Positions 1 through 9,827 of a DNA stretch of 64,000 nt are shown here, in pieces. Source of the stretch: Pseudomonas fluorescens. GTDB taxonomy: Bacteria; Pseudomonadota; Gammaproteobacteria; Pseudomonadales; Pseudomonadaceae. Each line of letters starts with the position of its first letter. Positions within the stretch are counted from its first letter, which is position 1. The notes under the pieces are model-generated. The model did not search any database. It was not told the DNA's origin and was given only the letters and a program-made list of their open reading frames with translations. The DNA is taken from the NCBI RefSeq assembly GCF_001307275.1, contig NZ_CP012831.1, positions 5,944,501 through 6,008,500 of the forward strand, written 5' to 3'. The translations under genes were made by a program, and so were the position numbers.

Positions 1-460
1 CACGCCGATTTTCCAGGCAGGCTTGCTGGCCTTCACTCAGCTTAACCAGCCCTCCTGTACGCCCGAGGTTGTGCTCGAAGGCGTCGAGCGTTCGCTACAG
101 GTAGCGATCAGCGAACAGGAAGTGCACTTGGAGAAAGGTTTGCAGTTTCTCGCCACCGTCGGCTCGGTCAGCCCTTACATCGGCTTGTTCGGCACGGTCT
201 GGGGGATCATGAATGCGTTCCTCGGCCTGTCCCAGGTGCAACAGGCCAGCCTTTCCACCGTGGCACCGGGCATCGCTGAAGCGCTGATCGCCACGGCCAT
301 CGGCTTGTTCGCGGCGATCCCGGCGGTGATTGCCTATAACCGTTTTGCCGCCCGCGGCCAGACCCTGCTGACCCGTTACTACGGGTTTGGCAACGAACTG
401 CAGGCGCGTCTGCACCGCAAGCTGCACGGCGCCCCGGTGAACCTGGCCTCGGCCGCTTGA
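1..460 (+). CDS. TolQ/ExbB-family proton channel protein (5' end outside window)
   Basis: This is a MotA/TolQ/ExbB-family inner-membrane protein that would couple the proton-motive force to TonB. The reading frame is open from the left edge, so the N-terminus is missing and about 152 residues are visible. The motif SPYIGLFGTVWGIMNAF followed by GIAEALIATAIGLFAAIPAV is the conserved TolQ/ExbB channel region with two transmembrane helices; the wording is closer to TolQ than to classical ExbB. The stop lies 13 bases before a TolR/ExbD gene, followed by a TonB gene, so this is the first gene of a three-gene energising operon. A FecI/FecR/receptor system lies about 7 kb downstream and is a plausible client. 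Family assignment is firm; ExbB versus TolQ role is inferred from the TonB partner. Confidence 0.93.
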   Translation, partial: TPIFQAGLLAFTQLNQPSCTPEVVLEGVERSLQVAISEQEVHLEKGLQFLATVGSVSPYIGLFGTVWGIMNAFLGLSQVQQASLSTVAPGIAEALIATAIGLFAAIPAVIAYNRFAARGQTLLTRYYGFGNELQARLHRKLHGAPVNLASAA

Positions 461-473
461 AAGGAGAGGACAG

Positions 474-920
474 ATGCTCGTCAAGCCCCAACGCAAGCAC
501 GGTCCCAAGGCCGAGATGAACGTGGTGCCGTACATCGACGTGATGTTGGTGCTGCTGGTGATTTTCATGGTCACCGCGCCGATGCTGACCCAGGGTGTGA
601 AGATCGAACTGCCCAAGGTCGCGAGCGAAGCGCTGGCCACCGACAGTCGCCAGCAAATCCTCACCCTGTCGGTAAAGGCCGAAGGCGGTTACTACTGGAA
701 CCTGGGCGGTGAGCTGGACACCCGCCACCAGACCGACAGCGCCGTGGACCTGGAGCAGATGCGCGCCAAGGTGGCGCAGGTCGTGGCTGAGCGCAGCGAC
801 ACCCAGGTGTACATCCGAGCCGATGATCATGCCGATTACGGCCGGGTCGTCGCGGCCATGGCCGCCCTGCAGCAGGGCGGCGTGAGTAACCTGGGGCTGG
901 TGACCGAGGCGCCGCAATGA
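474..920 (+). CDS. TolR/ExbD-family biopolymer transport protein
   Basis: A 148-residue protein with a short cytoplasmic N-terminus, one transmembrane helix (about residues 18-38, VVPYIDVMLVLLVIFMVTAP) and a periplasmic domain. The Asp in YIDVMLVLLVIF is the conserved proton-translocating residue of the ExbD/TolR family. A good ribosome binding site (AAAGGAGAGG) precedes the ATG. The stop codon overlaps the ATG of the following TonB gene by four bases (ATGA), indicating translational coupling. It should form a complex with the upstream TolQ/ExbB-like protein to power the TonB product. Confidence 0.94.
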   Translation: MLVKPQRKHGPKAEMNVVPYIDVMLVLLVIFMVTAPMLTQGVKIELPKVASEALATDSRQQILTLSVKAEGGYYWNLGGELDTRHQTDSAVDLEQMRAKVAQVVAERSDTQVYIRADDHADYGRVVAAMAALQQGGVSNLGLVTEAPQ

Positions 921-1738
921 CGGCGATGATCATGCACAGTCCCGCCTTGAGCGTACCCGCGTCGAGCCATCACGGTTTCTGGAGAAACAGCCTGGCGGCG
1001 GGACTGGCCGTGGCTCTGCACGCCGCAATAGCTGCGCTGTTGGTGTTGGGGTGGAGCGTGGAGAAGCCCGCCGCCGAAACGCCGCGGGTGTTGCGTACGC
1101 AACTGGTGATGCTGCCGGCCGCACCGCTGCCCGAGGCGCCTGCACTGGCGCCTGTCATCCCTGTTGCACCACCCGTGGCCGAACCCGTCCCGCCACCCGC
1201 GCAAGCGCCACTTCCTGTCCCCACCAAGCCGCTTGTCGACCCGCGAGCCGCGGCGCAGAAGCTGGAACAGGCGGCGCTGGCCCGCAAACGGGTCGAGGAG
1301 CAAAAACGCGAGCAACAGGTGCAACAGCAGCAGCGTGAACGCCTGGAAAGTGAGCGGCGCAGGCAAGACGCCGAGCAGCAAGCAGCCGAACAACAGCGCC
1401 AGGCCCGGCAGGCGCAAGCACTCGCCGAGCAACGCCACGCCGAGCAGGCGCGCCAGGCCGCCGCCGACAGCCGCAGCTATCAGCCCCTGAGCAAGCAAGC
1501 GCCGGACTATCCGCAACGGGCCCTGGACAAGGGCTTGGAGGGCGATTGCACCGTGGAATACAGCGTGATGCCGGACGGGCGGATCGACAGTCCCAAGGTG
1601 CTCGACGGCTGCCACCCGCTGTTCATCCGCCCGTCCCTCGCCGCCGCCCAGACGTTCCGTTATCAGCCGCGAATCATTGATGGCAAGGCGGTGACGGTGC
1701 CGGCGGTGCGCAATACCTTTCATTACCGGATCAAATGA
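917..1738 (+). CDS. TonB-family energy transducer
   Basis: A 273-residue TonB-like protein. It has a cytoplasmic N-terminus, one membrane anchor (about residues 26-46), a Pro-rich stretch (about 60-100), a long Gln/Arg/Glu-rich coiled-coil segment (about 110-180), and a C-terminal TonB domain (about 190-273) beginning near YPQRALDKGLEGDCTVEYSV. The charged, Gln-rich central rod resembles TolA more than the Pro/Lys rod of classical TonB, matching the TolQ/TolR-like character of the first two genes. It starts inside the stop codon of the preceding gene. The C-terminal domain would contact the TonB box of outer-membrane receptors such as the one at 10062-12485. Confidence 0.92.
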   Translation: MTAMIMHSPALSVPASSHHGFWRNSLAAGLAVALHAAIAALLVLGWSVEKPAAETPRVLRTQLVMLPAAPLPEAPALAPVIPVAPPVAEPVPPPAQAPLPVPTKPLVDPRAAAQKLEQAALARKRVEEQKREQQVQQQQRERLESERRRQDAEQQAAEQQRQARQAQALAEQRHAEQARQAAADSRSYQPLSKQAPDYPQRALDKGLEGDCTVEYSVMPDGRIDSPKVLDGCHPLFIRPSLAAAQTFRYQPRIIDGKAVTVPAVRNTFHYRIK

Positions 1739-1760
1739 ATACAGGCCTGGCAGCAAATAC

Positions 1761-1854
1761 CTGTGGGAGCGAGCTGGCTCGCGATAGCGGTGGAGCCGTT
1801 GCCATCAGTGTTGACGGGGCTGACGCCATCGCGAGCAAGCTCGCTCCCACAGGG
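1761..1854. repeat. REP/BIME inverted pair
   Basis: Two inverted copies of the Pseudomonas REP core (CTGTGGGAGCGAGC... and ...GCTCGCTCCCACAG) flank a short spacer, between the convergent tonB-like and AraC genes. It can fold into a long hairpin and may limit readthrough. Confidence 0.9.
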
Positions 1855-1888
1855 GTTGTGTGCGGCCACATTGTGGCGTCATCGGCTT

Positions 1889-2782
1889 TTACTTGCGGTA
1901 ATGACTCGGCGCCACGCCCACTTCGCGACGGAATATCTGGGAGAAATGACTGGCGCTGCCATAGCCGACCTCCAGGCCGATATCGATGACGCTGCGCTCG
2001 GTTTCGATCAGCAGTTGCCGGGCCCGGGCCATTCTCAACTGGATGAAGTACTGCGAGGGCGAACGCCCGGTGGCGCGCTTGAACAGGCGGCTGAAGTGGT
2101 ATTCGCTCAGGCCGATGGCCCGCGCCAAGTCACCGAGGTTGAAGGGAGCGGCCAGGTGTTGTTCCATTAACTGGATCACCCGCTTGAGCTTGAAGGCGGG
2201 CAGGGCGTTGCGGCCGGACATGTCCTCGGCCCCGGCATCCACATAATGCCGCGCCAGGTGCACCGCCACGCATTGCGCCACGCCCTGGACCAGCAAGGCA
2301 CTGGTTTCACCGCGTCGGGTCAGCTCCACTCGGATCTGTTCCAGCAAGGCCGAGAGCACTTCATCCCGCCCGCCTGAGACTTCCCGCAGTTGGATCGCGC
2401 CGCCGCCCGCTTCGGCGATGGCGCGCTCCAGCAACGCCAGGCCCAAATACACATGCATGACCACGAACGGCTCAGGGCTGGTCACTTGCCAGCGCATTTC
2501 ATAAGGCACAGGGGAGGTGGTCAGGAAAAAATCCCCGCGGCCCACCGTGTTCGCTTCCCACGGCTCATGAGCGGTGCGCTCCTCGACAATGGCTTGCCCG
2601 GACAACACCCAGACCAGCAACGGCTCGGCCACCGCTGGCACGACGATGTGGGCTTCGCAACGCTCACGGACAAAGATCTCCACCAGGATCTCCTTGCTCG
2701 ATACGCCGTCGGAGGTGGCCAGGCGTTCGCCGCGAATGTGTCCTTGCAGGCCGTTTGCCGATGTTCGTTCGGTGACTTCCAT
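1889..2782 (-). CDS. AraC-family transcriptional regulator
   Basis: A 297-residue regulator with an N-terminal cupin-like sensing domain (about residues 25-170) and a C-terminal double helix-turn-helix AraC domain (about 195-297). The second HTH shows the family signature (GLEVGYGSASHFSQIFRREV). It follows the stand-alone response regulator by 32 bases on the same strand, so it is probably the last gene of the signalling operon that starts at 7437. No effector can be read from the sequence. REP DNA lies just past its 3' end. Confidence 0.93.
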   Translation of the reverse strand: MEVTERTSANGLQGHIRGERLATSDGVSSKEILVEIFVRERCEAHIVVPAVAEPLLVWVLSGQAIVEERTAHEPWEANTVGRGDFFLTTSPVPYEMRWQVTSPEPFVVMHVYLGLALLERAIAEAGGGAIQLREVSGGRDEVLSALLEQIRVELTRRGETSALLVQGVAQCVAVHLARHYVDAGAEDMSGRNALPAFKLKRVIQLMEQHLAAPFNLGDLARAIGLSEYHFSRLFKRATGRSPSQYFIQLRMARARQLLIETERSVIDIGLEVGYGSASHFSQIFRREVGVAPSHYRK

Positions 2783-2814
2783 GCTTCGATGGCCTCGATG
2801 AAACGGCCGCCGGA

Positions 2815-3282
2815 CTAGACCGGGTCGGCGGCGGGACGGTGCTGGCGCAACAGTTCGATCTGCTGGGACGGGATCAACTCGCGCAACGATTTATAGAGTG
2901 CCCGGGTTTCCAGCAGGTTCCAGATGCGCAGCATCGTTTCCAGGGCATCCAGGGGTTTGCTGATGAAGTCCCGGGCGCCGAGGGCCAGGGCCCGCAGGCG
3001 GGTGTCACGGGTCGCGTCGGCGGTCAGGACCAGGATCGGCAAGTAGTCGTTGGCCGGGATGCGCCGGTTCAGTTGTTCCAGCACGGCAAAACCGTCGAAT
3101 GCCGGCATGTGCAGGTCGAGGATGACCAGGTCCGGCTCGAAGCTGTTGAACAGGTCGAGCGTACGCAAGGGCTCGGTGCTGCTCAGTACATTGTGCAGCC
3201 CTTCGCGGGCCAGCAGTTGCTCCATCAGGTCCAGGTTGGGGCGCTGATCGTCGACGATCAGAATGCGCAAGTCGCGATTCAT
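2815..3282 (-). CDS. Stand-alone response regulator receiver protein
   Basis: A 155-residue protein consisting of one CheY-like receiver domain plus a short tail. The acidic pocket (VDD near residues 10-12) and the phosphoacceptor D56 in VILDLHMPAFDG are present, as is the conserved Lys in the SKPLD motif. There is no DNA-binding or enzymatic output domain; the tail after residue 125 is about 30 residues. Its start overlaps the stop of the hybrid kinase by four bases, so the kinase is the likely phosphodonor. Output may be by protein interaction. Confidence 0.93.
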   Translation of the reverse strand: MNRDLRILIVDDQRPNLDLMEQLLAREGLHNVLSSTEPLRTLDLFNSFEPDLVILDLHMPAFDGFAVLEQLNRRIPANDYLPILVLTADATRDTRLRALALGARDFISKPLDALETMLRIWNLLETRALYKSLRELIPSQQIELLRQHRPAADPV

Positions 3283-5597
3283 GCGGGCTCCGGTAGATAG
3301 TGCTCGAGGTGGCCGAGAAAGGCCTGGATATGGATAGGTTTGGTCAGGATCGCCGTGGCCCCGGCGTCGCGCAGGGCGCGATGGGTCAGGTCGCTGGCAT
3401 CGGCAGTGATCATCAGTACCGGCGTGGCCGCAGTGGCCGGGGATTGGCGCAGGCGCCGCAAGACTTCCAGGCCTTCCAGGTCCGGCAAGGTGACGTCCAG
3501 CAGGATCAGTTGCGGCGAGTGCTGGCGGGCGAGGTCCAGGCCCATCTGGCCTTGCATGCTCGATAACAGCTGGATGCCGGGACGGCGCTGCATCAGGGTC
3601 TCGATCAGCGCGAGGCTCGACAGGTTGTCTTCAATGCAGAGGATTTTGCCGTGGTAATCCACGGGGGTGCGCGTCACGGCCAGGGCGGCAATGGGCGGCA
3701 AGTGCGTGCCGACCACCTGGGTGGCGGGCAGTTGCAGGGTAAAACAGCACCCGTGCCCGGGCTCACTGTGGACCTGCAGATTGCCCTGCATCATCTCCAG
3801 CAGGTTCTTGCTCAACGACAAGCCAAGGCCGGTGCCTTCGACCTGCGGATCGGCGCCCAGGCGTTCGAAGGGCTTGAACAGCTGGCCCAGTTGTTCAGGG
3901 GCGATGCCATGGCCGGTATCGTGGACGGCGATGCTCACCTGGTGGGCCTGGACGCTCACCTCGATGCGCACCTCGCCGCCGGGCCGGTTGTACTTGATGG
4001 CGTTGGACAACAGGTTGAGCAATACCTGCACCAGGCGTTGGCGGTCGGCAAGCACACCACTGTCGTCGGGCAGTGCAGGCAGGTCGATCAAGTGGATCCC
4101 GGCGTCGGCGGCCATGGGTGAAACCAGCGTCAAGGCTTCGTGCAGCACCGTCGCCAGGGGGATCGGCTCGATGTTCAGGGGTAGGCGCCCGGCCTCGATC
4201 CGGGCGATGTCCAACACCTCGTTGATCAATGCCAGTAAGTGCTGGCCGGCCCGCAGGATGTGGCTGACCTGGGGGCGCTGGCCGGCGGTGGAGTCCATGT
4301 CCAGCAGTTGAGCGAAACCCAGGATGGCGTTCAGTGGCGTGCGCAGTTCGTGGCTCATGCGCGAAAGGAATTCGCTCTTGGCCCGGCTGGCGCTTTCCGC
4401 TTCTTCGCGGGCGGTGCGCAGGGCGATTTCGGCGGCGCGCCGGTCGGTGATGTCGCGGGTGATTTTGGAGAAGCCGCGCAAGGCGCCCGTGCCATCGTAC
4501 TGGGCGGTGATGACCACGCTGGCCCAGAAACGGCTGCCGTCCTTGCGGCAACGCCAGCCTTCCTCCATGTAGTGGCCGTCGCGGGTGGCTTCGCGCAGGG
4601 CCATGTCCGGGTGCGCCGGGCATTCTTCGGGCAAGTAGAACAGGGAGAAGTGCTGGCCAAGGATTTCCTGCTCGGTGTAGCCCTTGATCCGCTGCGCGCC
4701 GGCGTTCCAGGTGGTGACGTAGCCCTGGGCATCCAGCGCGAAGATCCCGTAGTCCTTCACCCCGTCGATGATCAGCCGCAAGCGCTCCTCGTTATCGCGC
4801 AGGGCCCGCTCGCGTTCTGCGAGTAACTGCCCAGCCTCCACCAGCCGCGTGCCGAGCTGGCCGATTTCGTCCTGCTCTGGCGGTTGCGGCAACAACGGTT
4901 GGCCCAAGGCCAGGCGCTGGGCGTTGCCTTGCACCTGCTGGACCCGGGCGACGATGCCCTTGGATAGAAACAGCACCGCGACAATGGCTCCGAGCAAGCC
5001 GCACACCGCCGCCAGCAACGTGGCGAACAGCAGGCGCATGCGCGTGGCCGAGGCGGCGGCACTGCGCTCGGCGAGCAGGCCATCCTCGCGTATGCGCATC
5101 GCGCTGATCTGCTCGCGCAGCACATCCAGCACCTGCTTGTTTTCGATCAGGATCGCGGTGATGGCCTCGGGGTCGTCACGCTTGCCGTTGCGCAAGGCGA
5201 GTAAACCGTCGAGTTTGTCGGCGATCAGCGGGGTGATGGTCTTGAGGTGCTCGCGCATCCTGGCATCGCGAATGTTGTGGTCCAGGCGCTGCAACGCCGC
5301 ACGGATCAGCGGCGTGGCTTGTTCGTAGCTGGGCAGGAAATCTTCGCGCCGGGTCAGCAGGTAACCGCGCACGCTGGCCGCTGCCTCGGCCAGCAAGGTA
5401 TGGACCGTCTGGATATCACCCTGGACGAGCAGCACCCGGCGCACATCCTCCTCGGCCCGTGCGGTCTGCCGTTCGGTGATGTAGATCAGCACCAGCGACA
5501 GCAGCAGGACCACCAGGGGCAGGGAAATCACCACCAGGGCCTTGCCTCGCAACGGCAGGTCGGCCCAGCGGCGGGCGGCGAGAAACCTCATGGCCAT
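3279..5597 (-). CDS. Hybrid sensor histidine kinase (CHASE3-HAMP-PAS-HisKA-HATPase-receiver)
   Basis: A 772-residue membrane kinase. A transmembrane helix (about 20-40) is followed by a periplasmic CHASE3-like helical domain (about 42-185), a second transmembrane helix (about 187-212), HAMP (about 213-262), PAS (about 270-385), HisKA with phospho-acceptor H416 in [12 protein letters not shown], HATPase with N- and G-boxes ([22 protein letters not shown]), and a C-terminal receiver with D701 in [13 protein letters not shown]. The start overlaps the LuxR-type regulator by 10 bases and the stop overlaps the receiver protein by four. A second in-frame ATG two codons later is also possible. The signal is unknown. 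Confidence 0.95.
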   Translation of the reverse strand: MAMRFLAARRWADLPLRGKALVVISLPLVVLLLSLVLIYITERQTARAEEDVRRVLLVQGDIQTVHTLLAEAAASVRGYLLTRREDFLPSYEQATPLIRAALQRLDHNIRDARMREHLKTITPLIADKLDGLLALRNGKRDDPEAITAILIENKQVLDVLREQISAMRIREDGLLAERSAAASATRMRLLFATLLAAVCGLLGAIVAVLFLSKGIVARVQQVQGNAQRLALGQPLLPQPPEQDEIGQLGTRLVEAGQLLAERERALRDNEERLRLIIDGVKDYGIFALDAQGYVTTWNAGAQRIKGYTEQEILGQHFSLFYLPEECPAHPDMALREATRDGHYMEEGWRCRKDGSRFWASVVITAQYDGTGALRGFSKITRDITDRRAAEIALRTAREEAESASRAKSEFLSRMSHELRTPLNAILGFAQLLDMDSTAGQRPQVSHILRAGQHLLALINEVLDIARIEAGRLPLNIEPIPLATVLHEALTLVSPMAADAGIHLIDLPALPDDSGVLADRQRLVQVLLNLLSNAIKYNRPGGEVRIEVSVQAHQVSIAVHDTGHGIAPEQLGQLFKPFERLGADPQVEGTGLGLSLSKNLLEMMQGNLQVHSEPGHGCCFTLQLPATQVVGTHLPPIAALAVTRTPVDYHGKILCIEDNLSSLALIETLMQRRPGIQLLSSMQGQMGLDLARQHSPQLILLDVTLPDLEGLEVLRRLRQSPATAATPVLMITADASDLTHRALRDAGATAILTKPIHIQAFLGHLEHYLPEPA

Positions 5598-6256
5598 TGC
5601 CCGGCGGGTTGCGCCACCAGCCCCAGGGCCACGCCGCGCACGGCGGCCTGGGTCCGGTCGGCGGCACCCAGTTTGCCGATGACGCGCTCGACGTGGGCCT
5701 TGGCCGTGCCGGGTGCGATGCCCAGCTTTTCACCGATTTCACGATTGCTGAAGCCGCCGGCCACCAACCCCAATACCTGGCGCTCACGGGCGGTCAAGGC
5801 CTGGACCTGAGGGGCGCCACTGGCACCGCGCTCGGCCATGCGGCGCAGCAGGCGCGCGCTGACTGAACTGTTCAGCGCCTCGTCGCCCTGGGCGACCCGT
5901 TTGAGGGCGTCGAGCACCTCATCGCGGCTGGCATCCTTGAGCAGGTAGCCGACCGCGCCCGCACCGATGGCGGCTTCGAGGTGGTCGGGGCTGTCATCCA
6001 TGGTGAAAATCACCACTTTGATCCCGGGCTGGCGCTGCTGCAGGATCCGCGCCGCGCCCAGGCCGTTGAGGACGGGCATGCGAATGTCGAGAATCGCGAT
6101 GTCCGGCTGTAGCCGCTCGCACAGGTCGAGGGCCTCCTGGCCGTCGCGGGCCTGGCCGACGACCTCGAACCCCGGGCTGTCGGCGAGCATGCTGATAAAC
6201 CCGGTGCGGGTGACTTCATGGTCATCGGCCAGCAGCAGGCGCAAAGGACGGTTCAT
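5588..6256 (-). CDS. NarL/FixJ-type response regulator
   Basis: A 222-residue two-domain regulator: receiver (about 4-120) with phosphoacceptor D57 in [13 protein letters not shown], and a C-terminal LuxR-type HTH (about 152-210, [20 protein letters not shown]). I start it at [14 protein letters not shown] because this is the receiver start and the ATG overlaps the kinase stop (ATGA); an upstream in-frame extension of 44 residues is low-complexity and not conserved-looking. It is the expected partner of the HisKA_3 kinase at 6253-7437. Confidence 0.94.
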   Translation of the reverse strand: MNRPLRLLLADDHEVTRTGFISMLADSPGFEVVGQARDGQEALDLCERLQPDIAILDIRMPVLNGLGAARILQQRQPGIKVVIFTMDDSPDHLEAAIGAGAVGYLLKDASRDEVLDALKRVAQGDEALNSSVSARLLRRMAERGASGAPQVQALTARERQVLGLVAGGFSNREIGEKLGIAPGTAKAHVERVIGKLGAADRTQAAVRGVALGLVAQPAGQWP

Positions 6257-7437
6257 GGCTGTACTCCAGCGGACGGTAGCGGCACGCTGGCCAGCAGGCG
6301 GGTGCCGCCGCCGGGCTGGCTGCAACAGGCCAGGTGGCCACCGAGCAGGTTGGCGCGCTCCTGCATGGCGGCCAGCCCCAGGTGGCAACTGCCGTTGGTC
6401 TCGATGGGTTGCTCCAGGGCAAAGCCACGGCCATCGTCTTCTACCCGCAGGCTGGCGTGGCCATCTTCCACCGCCAGCCCCAGGCCCACATGACGGGCCT
6501 GGGCATGCTTGAGAATGTTGTTGATGCCCTCCTGGGCAATGCGAAACAGGGCGATCTCGGTATTGCCCGGCAGGCGCGCGCTGCTGTGTTCGGCCCAGCT
6601 CACGGTCAGGCCCGCGTCACGCAGGCGATCGGCCTCCTTGTCGACGGCTTTGTACAGGCCGAAATCATCCAGTACGTGGGGGCGCAGGCCACCGATCAGT
6701 TGCCGGCCCTCGCCGACGCAGCCTTGGGCCAGGTCGAGGATGGCCTGCAACTCGCTCGCCAGCGCCGGCGCCAGCGACGGGCAACGACCGGCGAAACCCT
6801 GCAAGCGCTGGTGCAAACCGGCCAGGTTCTGCGCCAGACCGTCGTGCAGGTCGTAGGCCACGCGCTTGCGTTCGTCTTCCTGGGCGCTGAACAAGCGGTG
6901 GACCAGTTCGGACATGGTCCGCTCGCGGGCCTGTAGCGCTTCGACCAGGCGGCTGTTCTCCAGGTGCGCCGCCAGCAGCGTCGCCAGCAATTGCAGCGAC
7001 TCGATGTCTTCGTTGTCCGGCGCGCCGAGGGCGACGCTGTTGCCCAGCAACAACGCCCCGAACGTCACGCCATCGGAGGTGCGCAGTGGAATGCGCAAGA
7101 CCTGGGGCAGGGCGCTGCCGGGGGATTCCAGCCAATTCGGGCCGGGCGTTTGCGGCTGGGCCAGGTTGGCGAGGAAGTCGACCCGTTCCGCGCTCCCGTG
7201 GCTGGCGAGGGTGCGCAGCGTGTGGTCCGGCGCCCATTCCAGCAGCAGGCCGTGGTCCATCGCCATGAAGGCGCATGCCCGTTGCAGCGCACGCTGACGC
7301 ATGGCCGGCAGTGGCAACTGCGTCAGCTCGTGGCCGGTGCCCAGCAGCAGGCCCAGGCGCGCGGCACGGCTTTGCGACTGCCGATACTGACTGCGGATGG
7401 CCAGGGCACTGCCGGGATCATGGGGCGGGCTTTGCAT
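6253..7437 (-). CDS. NarL-type sensor histidine kinase with GAF domain
   Basis: A 394-residue soluble kinase with no convincing membrane helix. An N-terminal GAF-like domain (about 35-165) precedes a short coiled coil, a HisKA_3 domain with H198 in [14 protein letters not shown], and a HATPase domain ending at [17 protein letters not shown]. Gene order and the four-base overlap make it the cognate kinase of the NarL-type regulator. As the first gene it probably heads the operon 7437-1889. Because it is cytosolic, the GAF domain is the likely sensor of an intracellular cue. Confidence 0.94.
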   Translation of the reverse strand: MQSPPHDPGSALAIRSQYRQSQSRAARLGLLLGTGHELTQLPLPAMRQRALQRACAFMAMDHGLLLEWAPDHTLRTLASHGSAERVDFLANLAQPQTPGPNWLESPGSALPQVLRIPLRTSDGVTFGALLLGNSVALGAPDNEDIESLQLLATLLAAHLENSRLVEALQARERTMSELVHRLFSAQEDERKRVAYDLHDGLAQNLAGLHQRLQGFAGRCPSLAPALASELQAILDLAQGCVGEGRQLIGGLRPHVLDDFGLYKAVDKEADRLRDAGLTVSWAEHSSARLPGNTEIALFRIAQEGINNILKHAQARHVGLGLAVEDGHASLRVEDDGRGFALEQPIETNGSCHLGLAAMQERANLLGGHLACCSQPGGGTRLLASVPLPSAGVQP

Positions 7438-7610
7438 GGGGATGCTCCAGCATGGAAAAAGATCGGACGGTTCGCGGTGACGCCATTAGACCGTGTCACC
7501 GGCACCGGGCCTATCTGCCGAATGGCATAGGCAATTGGCACCGGTTGGCCGATGGCGAGAGCCGGGAAGGTCGGCAAAGTGGGCTCATTGAAACCCAAAG
7601 GAGCTTTCCG

Positions 7611-8132
7611 ATGAAAATGAAAACCTGTGCCATCGCTGCTTTTTTCCTGCTGAGTGCGCCGCTTGTCCAGGCTGTCGAGGTCACACCCTATGTGTATCGC
7701 ACAGTGGCCGAGCAGCCCAAGAACGTGAATGACCGGGAAATCGCTGCCCTGTTCGATCGCTGGAACGCCGCGCTGCAAACCGGTAGCGCCACCGCCGTGA
7801 CCGGCCTCTATGCCCCGGATGCGATTTTGCAACCGACCGTCTCCAACAAGGTGCGCAACACGCCGGCGCAGATCCAGGACTACTTCGAGCATTTCCTGGC
7901 CGCCAAGCCGGTCGGACAAATCAACTACCGGGAAATCCGTCACCTGGGGCCCGACGCGGCGATGGACAGTGGTGTCTATACCTTCACACTCACCCAGGCC
8001 GATGGTTCCAAGCGTGAGGTCCAGGCGCGCTACACCTTCCTCTATGAGCGCCTCGATGGCCAGTGGAAGATCATCAACCACCACTCTTCGGCCATGCCGG
8101 AAGTGCCGAAGACCTTGCATGCCAGTCACTGA
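7611..8132 (+). CDS. Secreted SgcJ/EcaC-type NTF2-fold protein (DUF4440-like)
   Basis: A 173-residue protein with a cleavable signal peptide (about residues 1-23, ending PLVQA) and an NTF2-like alpha+beta domain (about 40-165) of the SgcJ/EcaC family, with a C-terminal strand WKIINHHSSAMPE. The start follows a strong ribosome binding site (AAAGGAG at 7597-7603). Family members are often annotated as oxidoreductases, but the fold is a binding cavity and no catalytic residue is certain. It stands alone, divergent from the signalling operon and followed by REP DNA. Confidence 0.88.
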   Translation: MKMKTCAIAAFFLLSAPLVQAVEVTPYVYRTVAEQPKNVNDREIAALFDRWNAALQTGSATAVTGLYAPDAILQPTVSNKVRNTPAQIQDYFEHFLAAKPVGQINYREIRHLGPDAAMDSGVYTFTLTQADGSKREVQARYTFLYERLDGQWKIINHHSSAMPEVPKTLHASH

Positions 8133-8154
8133 TCGCACTGCGTGCAAAGACCTG

Positions 8155-8262
8155 ACTGTGGGAGCGAGCTTTGTGGGAGCAAGGCTTGCCCGCGATAGCA
8201 GCGCCTCGGTAGCAACTTGCACCCCGAGTCGCCTGCATCGCGAGCAAGCTCGCTCCCACTGG
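8155..8262. repeat. REP/BIME element
   Basis: A degenerate, partly duplicated left arm (GTGGGAGC occurs twice, near 8158 and 8173) faces an inverted right arm ending GCTCGCTCCCAC. It lies between the NTF2-fold gene and the FecI-type sigma gene. Confidence 0.85.
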
Positions 8263-8329
8263 GGAGGGGGCTTGCATCCCGTTTCTAGACTCACTTTGCA
8301 TAAACAACTTGGATTCCCGCGCGAACATT

Positions 8330-8348
8330 AATTAGAATCAGTCTCATT
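8330..8348 (+). promoter_or_regulatory. Candidate Fur box upstream of the ECF sigma gene
   Basis: The 19-mer AATTAGAATCAGTCTCATT matches the common Fur-site form AATGAGAATGATTCTCATT at 16 of 19 positions when aligned by eye. It lies 25 bases before the ATG at 8374, as expected for iron repression of a FecI-type gene. No binding data are available here. Confidence 0.6.
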
Positions 8349-8373
8349 TAAGACTTTGCGCGGGCTTCTGGAC

Positions 8374-8883
8374 ATGTGTGATGCAGTTACGCCGACGGAG
8401 CAATCCCTCCATGCGTTGTACCGTGACCACGGGAGTTGGCTGGAAGGTTGGTTGCGACGGCGCCTGGGCAATGCCTGGGATGCGGCGGACCTGCGCCAGG
8501 ATACCTTCCTGCGGGTGCTGGCCAGCTCCCAGACCTTGACGGACCTGCAAGAGCCCCGGGCCTATTTGCTGACCGTCGGCAAACGCCTGTTGAGCAATTT
8601 CTATACCCGCCGCAATCTGGAACAGGCCTATCTAGACGCTTTGGCGAACCTGCCTGAAGCCTGCGCACCGTCTCCGGAACAGCGTTGGCTGCTGCTGGAA
8701 ACCCTGCAAGCCCTGGACGAATTGCTGGATGGCCTGCCGCCCTTGGTGCGGCGGGCTTTTTTATGGAGCCAGCTCGAAGGCCTGGGTTATCGCGAGATCG
8801 CCGAGCGCCTGCAAGTGTCCGAGCGCACCGTGAAGCGCTACATGGCCCAGGCCTATGAGCATTGCCTGTTGGTGGACTTCTGA
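8374..8883 (+). CDS. FecI-family ECF sigma factor
   Basis: A 169-residue extracytoplasmic-function sigma factor. Region 2 (about residues 10-80) includes DAADLRQDTFLRVLAS, and region 4 (about 105-165) includes GLGYREIAERLQVSERTVKRY. The family reads promoters of TonB-dependent receptor genes when released by a FecR partner. I use the ATG at 8374; a TTG 18 bases upstream is also in frame. The stop overlaps the next ATG by one base (TGATG). FecR and the receptor follow directly, so this is a complete cell-surface signalling set. Confidence 0.94.
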   Translation: MCDAVTPTEQSLHALYRDHGSWLEGWLRRRLGNAWDAADLRQDTFLRVLASSQTLTDLQEPRAYLLTVGKRLLSNFYTRRNLEQAYLDALANLPEACAPSPEQRWLLLETLQALDELLDGLPPLVRRAFLWSQLEGLGYREIAERLQVSERTVKRYMAQAYEHCLLVDF

Positions 8884-9827
8884 TGCCTTCGGCGCCATCA
8901 CCCGAGGCTCGTGAAGCGGCACGGGCGGCTGCCCGTTGGTTGACCCTGATGGAATTCGACGGGGATGCGTTCGACTCGGCGGCCCTGCAACGCTGGCGCG
9001 ACAGTAGCGTTCACCACGAGGCGGCCTGGCAGAAGGCCCAGCGATTGCGCCAGCGTTTTGCCGGGGTGCCCGCGTCCCTGGGCATGGCAACCCTGGACCG
9101 TCCGGCGCTGGCCCGGCGTGCTGTGCTCAAGCGTGCATTGGGCGTCGCCGCGTTGGTCCCGACCGCCTGGCTGCTGGGGCGGGAGCTGCCGCTGGAGGCC
9201 TGGCGCGCTGATTTGCACACCGCCACGGGCGAGCAACGGCGCTGGTCGCTGATCGATGGCAGTGTGCTGCAACTGAATACCGACAGCGCCATCGACCTGG
9301 ACCTCAAGGCCCGGCGCCTGGTGCTGCTGCGCGGTGAGATGGCCCTCAAACTCGCCGGGAGCACGCCGCTATCCGTTCAGTCACCCTATGGGCTCGTCAC
9401 GATCCATCGTGGCGAAGTCTGCTTGCACTTGGGCGAGGGCGATTGCCGGGTGTCGGTGGTCAGTGGTTCGGCGTACCTGCAACCCCTGCGCGGACCCTCG
9501 CTGAGTCTGGAAGAGGGCCAGCAGGTCAACGTCCAGGCCTCAGGCGCGGGGCCGGTGCGGGCGTTCGACGTGGCACAGCTGGGCTGGCTTGACGGGGTAC
9601 TGGTGGCGCAGGATCAGCCGCTGGGGCATTTCCTGCGGGAACTGAGCCGCTATCGCCCCGGCGTGCTGCGCTGGGACGAAACCCTGGAACCGCTGCGAAT
9701 CACCGGCAGCTTCCGCCTGGACGACACCGATCGAATCCTCGCGCTGCTGGCGGCCAGCCTGCCGCTGGACGTGCACATGCGCACCCGTTACTGGGTCACG
9801 TTGACGCTTCGCAAAAATCTGGCCTGA
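8883..9827 (+). CDS. FecR-family anti-sigma/sigma regulator
   Basis: A 314-residue protein with an N-terminal cytoplasmic DUF4880-type sigma-binding region (about 8-55), one transmembrane helix (about 88-107, including VAALVPTAWLLG), and a periplasmic FecR domain (about 115-215) followed by an STN-interacting C-terminal part. The ATG sits in the stop of the sigma gene, showing translational coupling. It would transmit the ligand-bound state of the downstream receptor to the sigma factor. The last codons overlap the left arm of a long inverted repeat (9821-9849). Confidence 0.94.
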   Translation: MPSAPSPEAREAARAAARWLTLMEFDGDAFDSAALQRWRDSSVHHEAAWQKAQRLRQRFAGVPASLGMATLDRPALARRAVLKRALGVAALVPTAWLLGRELPLEAWRADLHTATGEQRRWSLIDGSVLQLNTDSAIDLDLKARRLVLLRGEMALKLAGSTPLSVQSPYGLVTIHRGEVCLHLGEGDCRVSVVSGSAYLQPLRGPSLSLEEGQQVNVQASGAGPVRAFDVAQLGWLDGVLVAQDQPLGHFLRELSRYRPGVLRWDETLEPLRITGSFRLDDTDRILALLAASLPLDVHMRTRYWVTLTLRKNLA

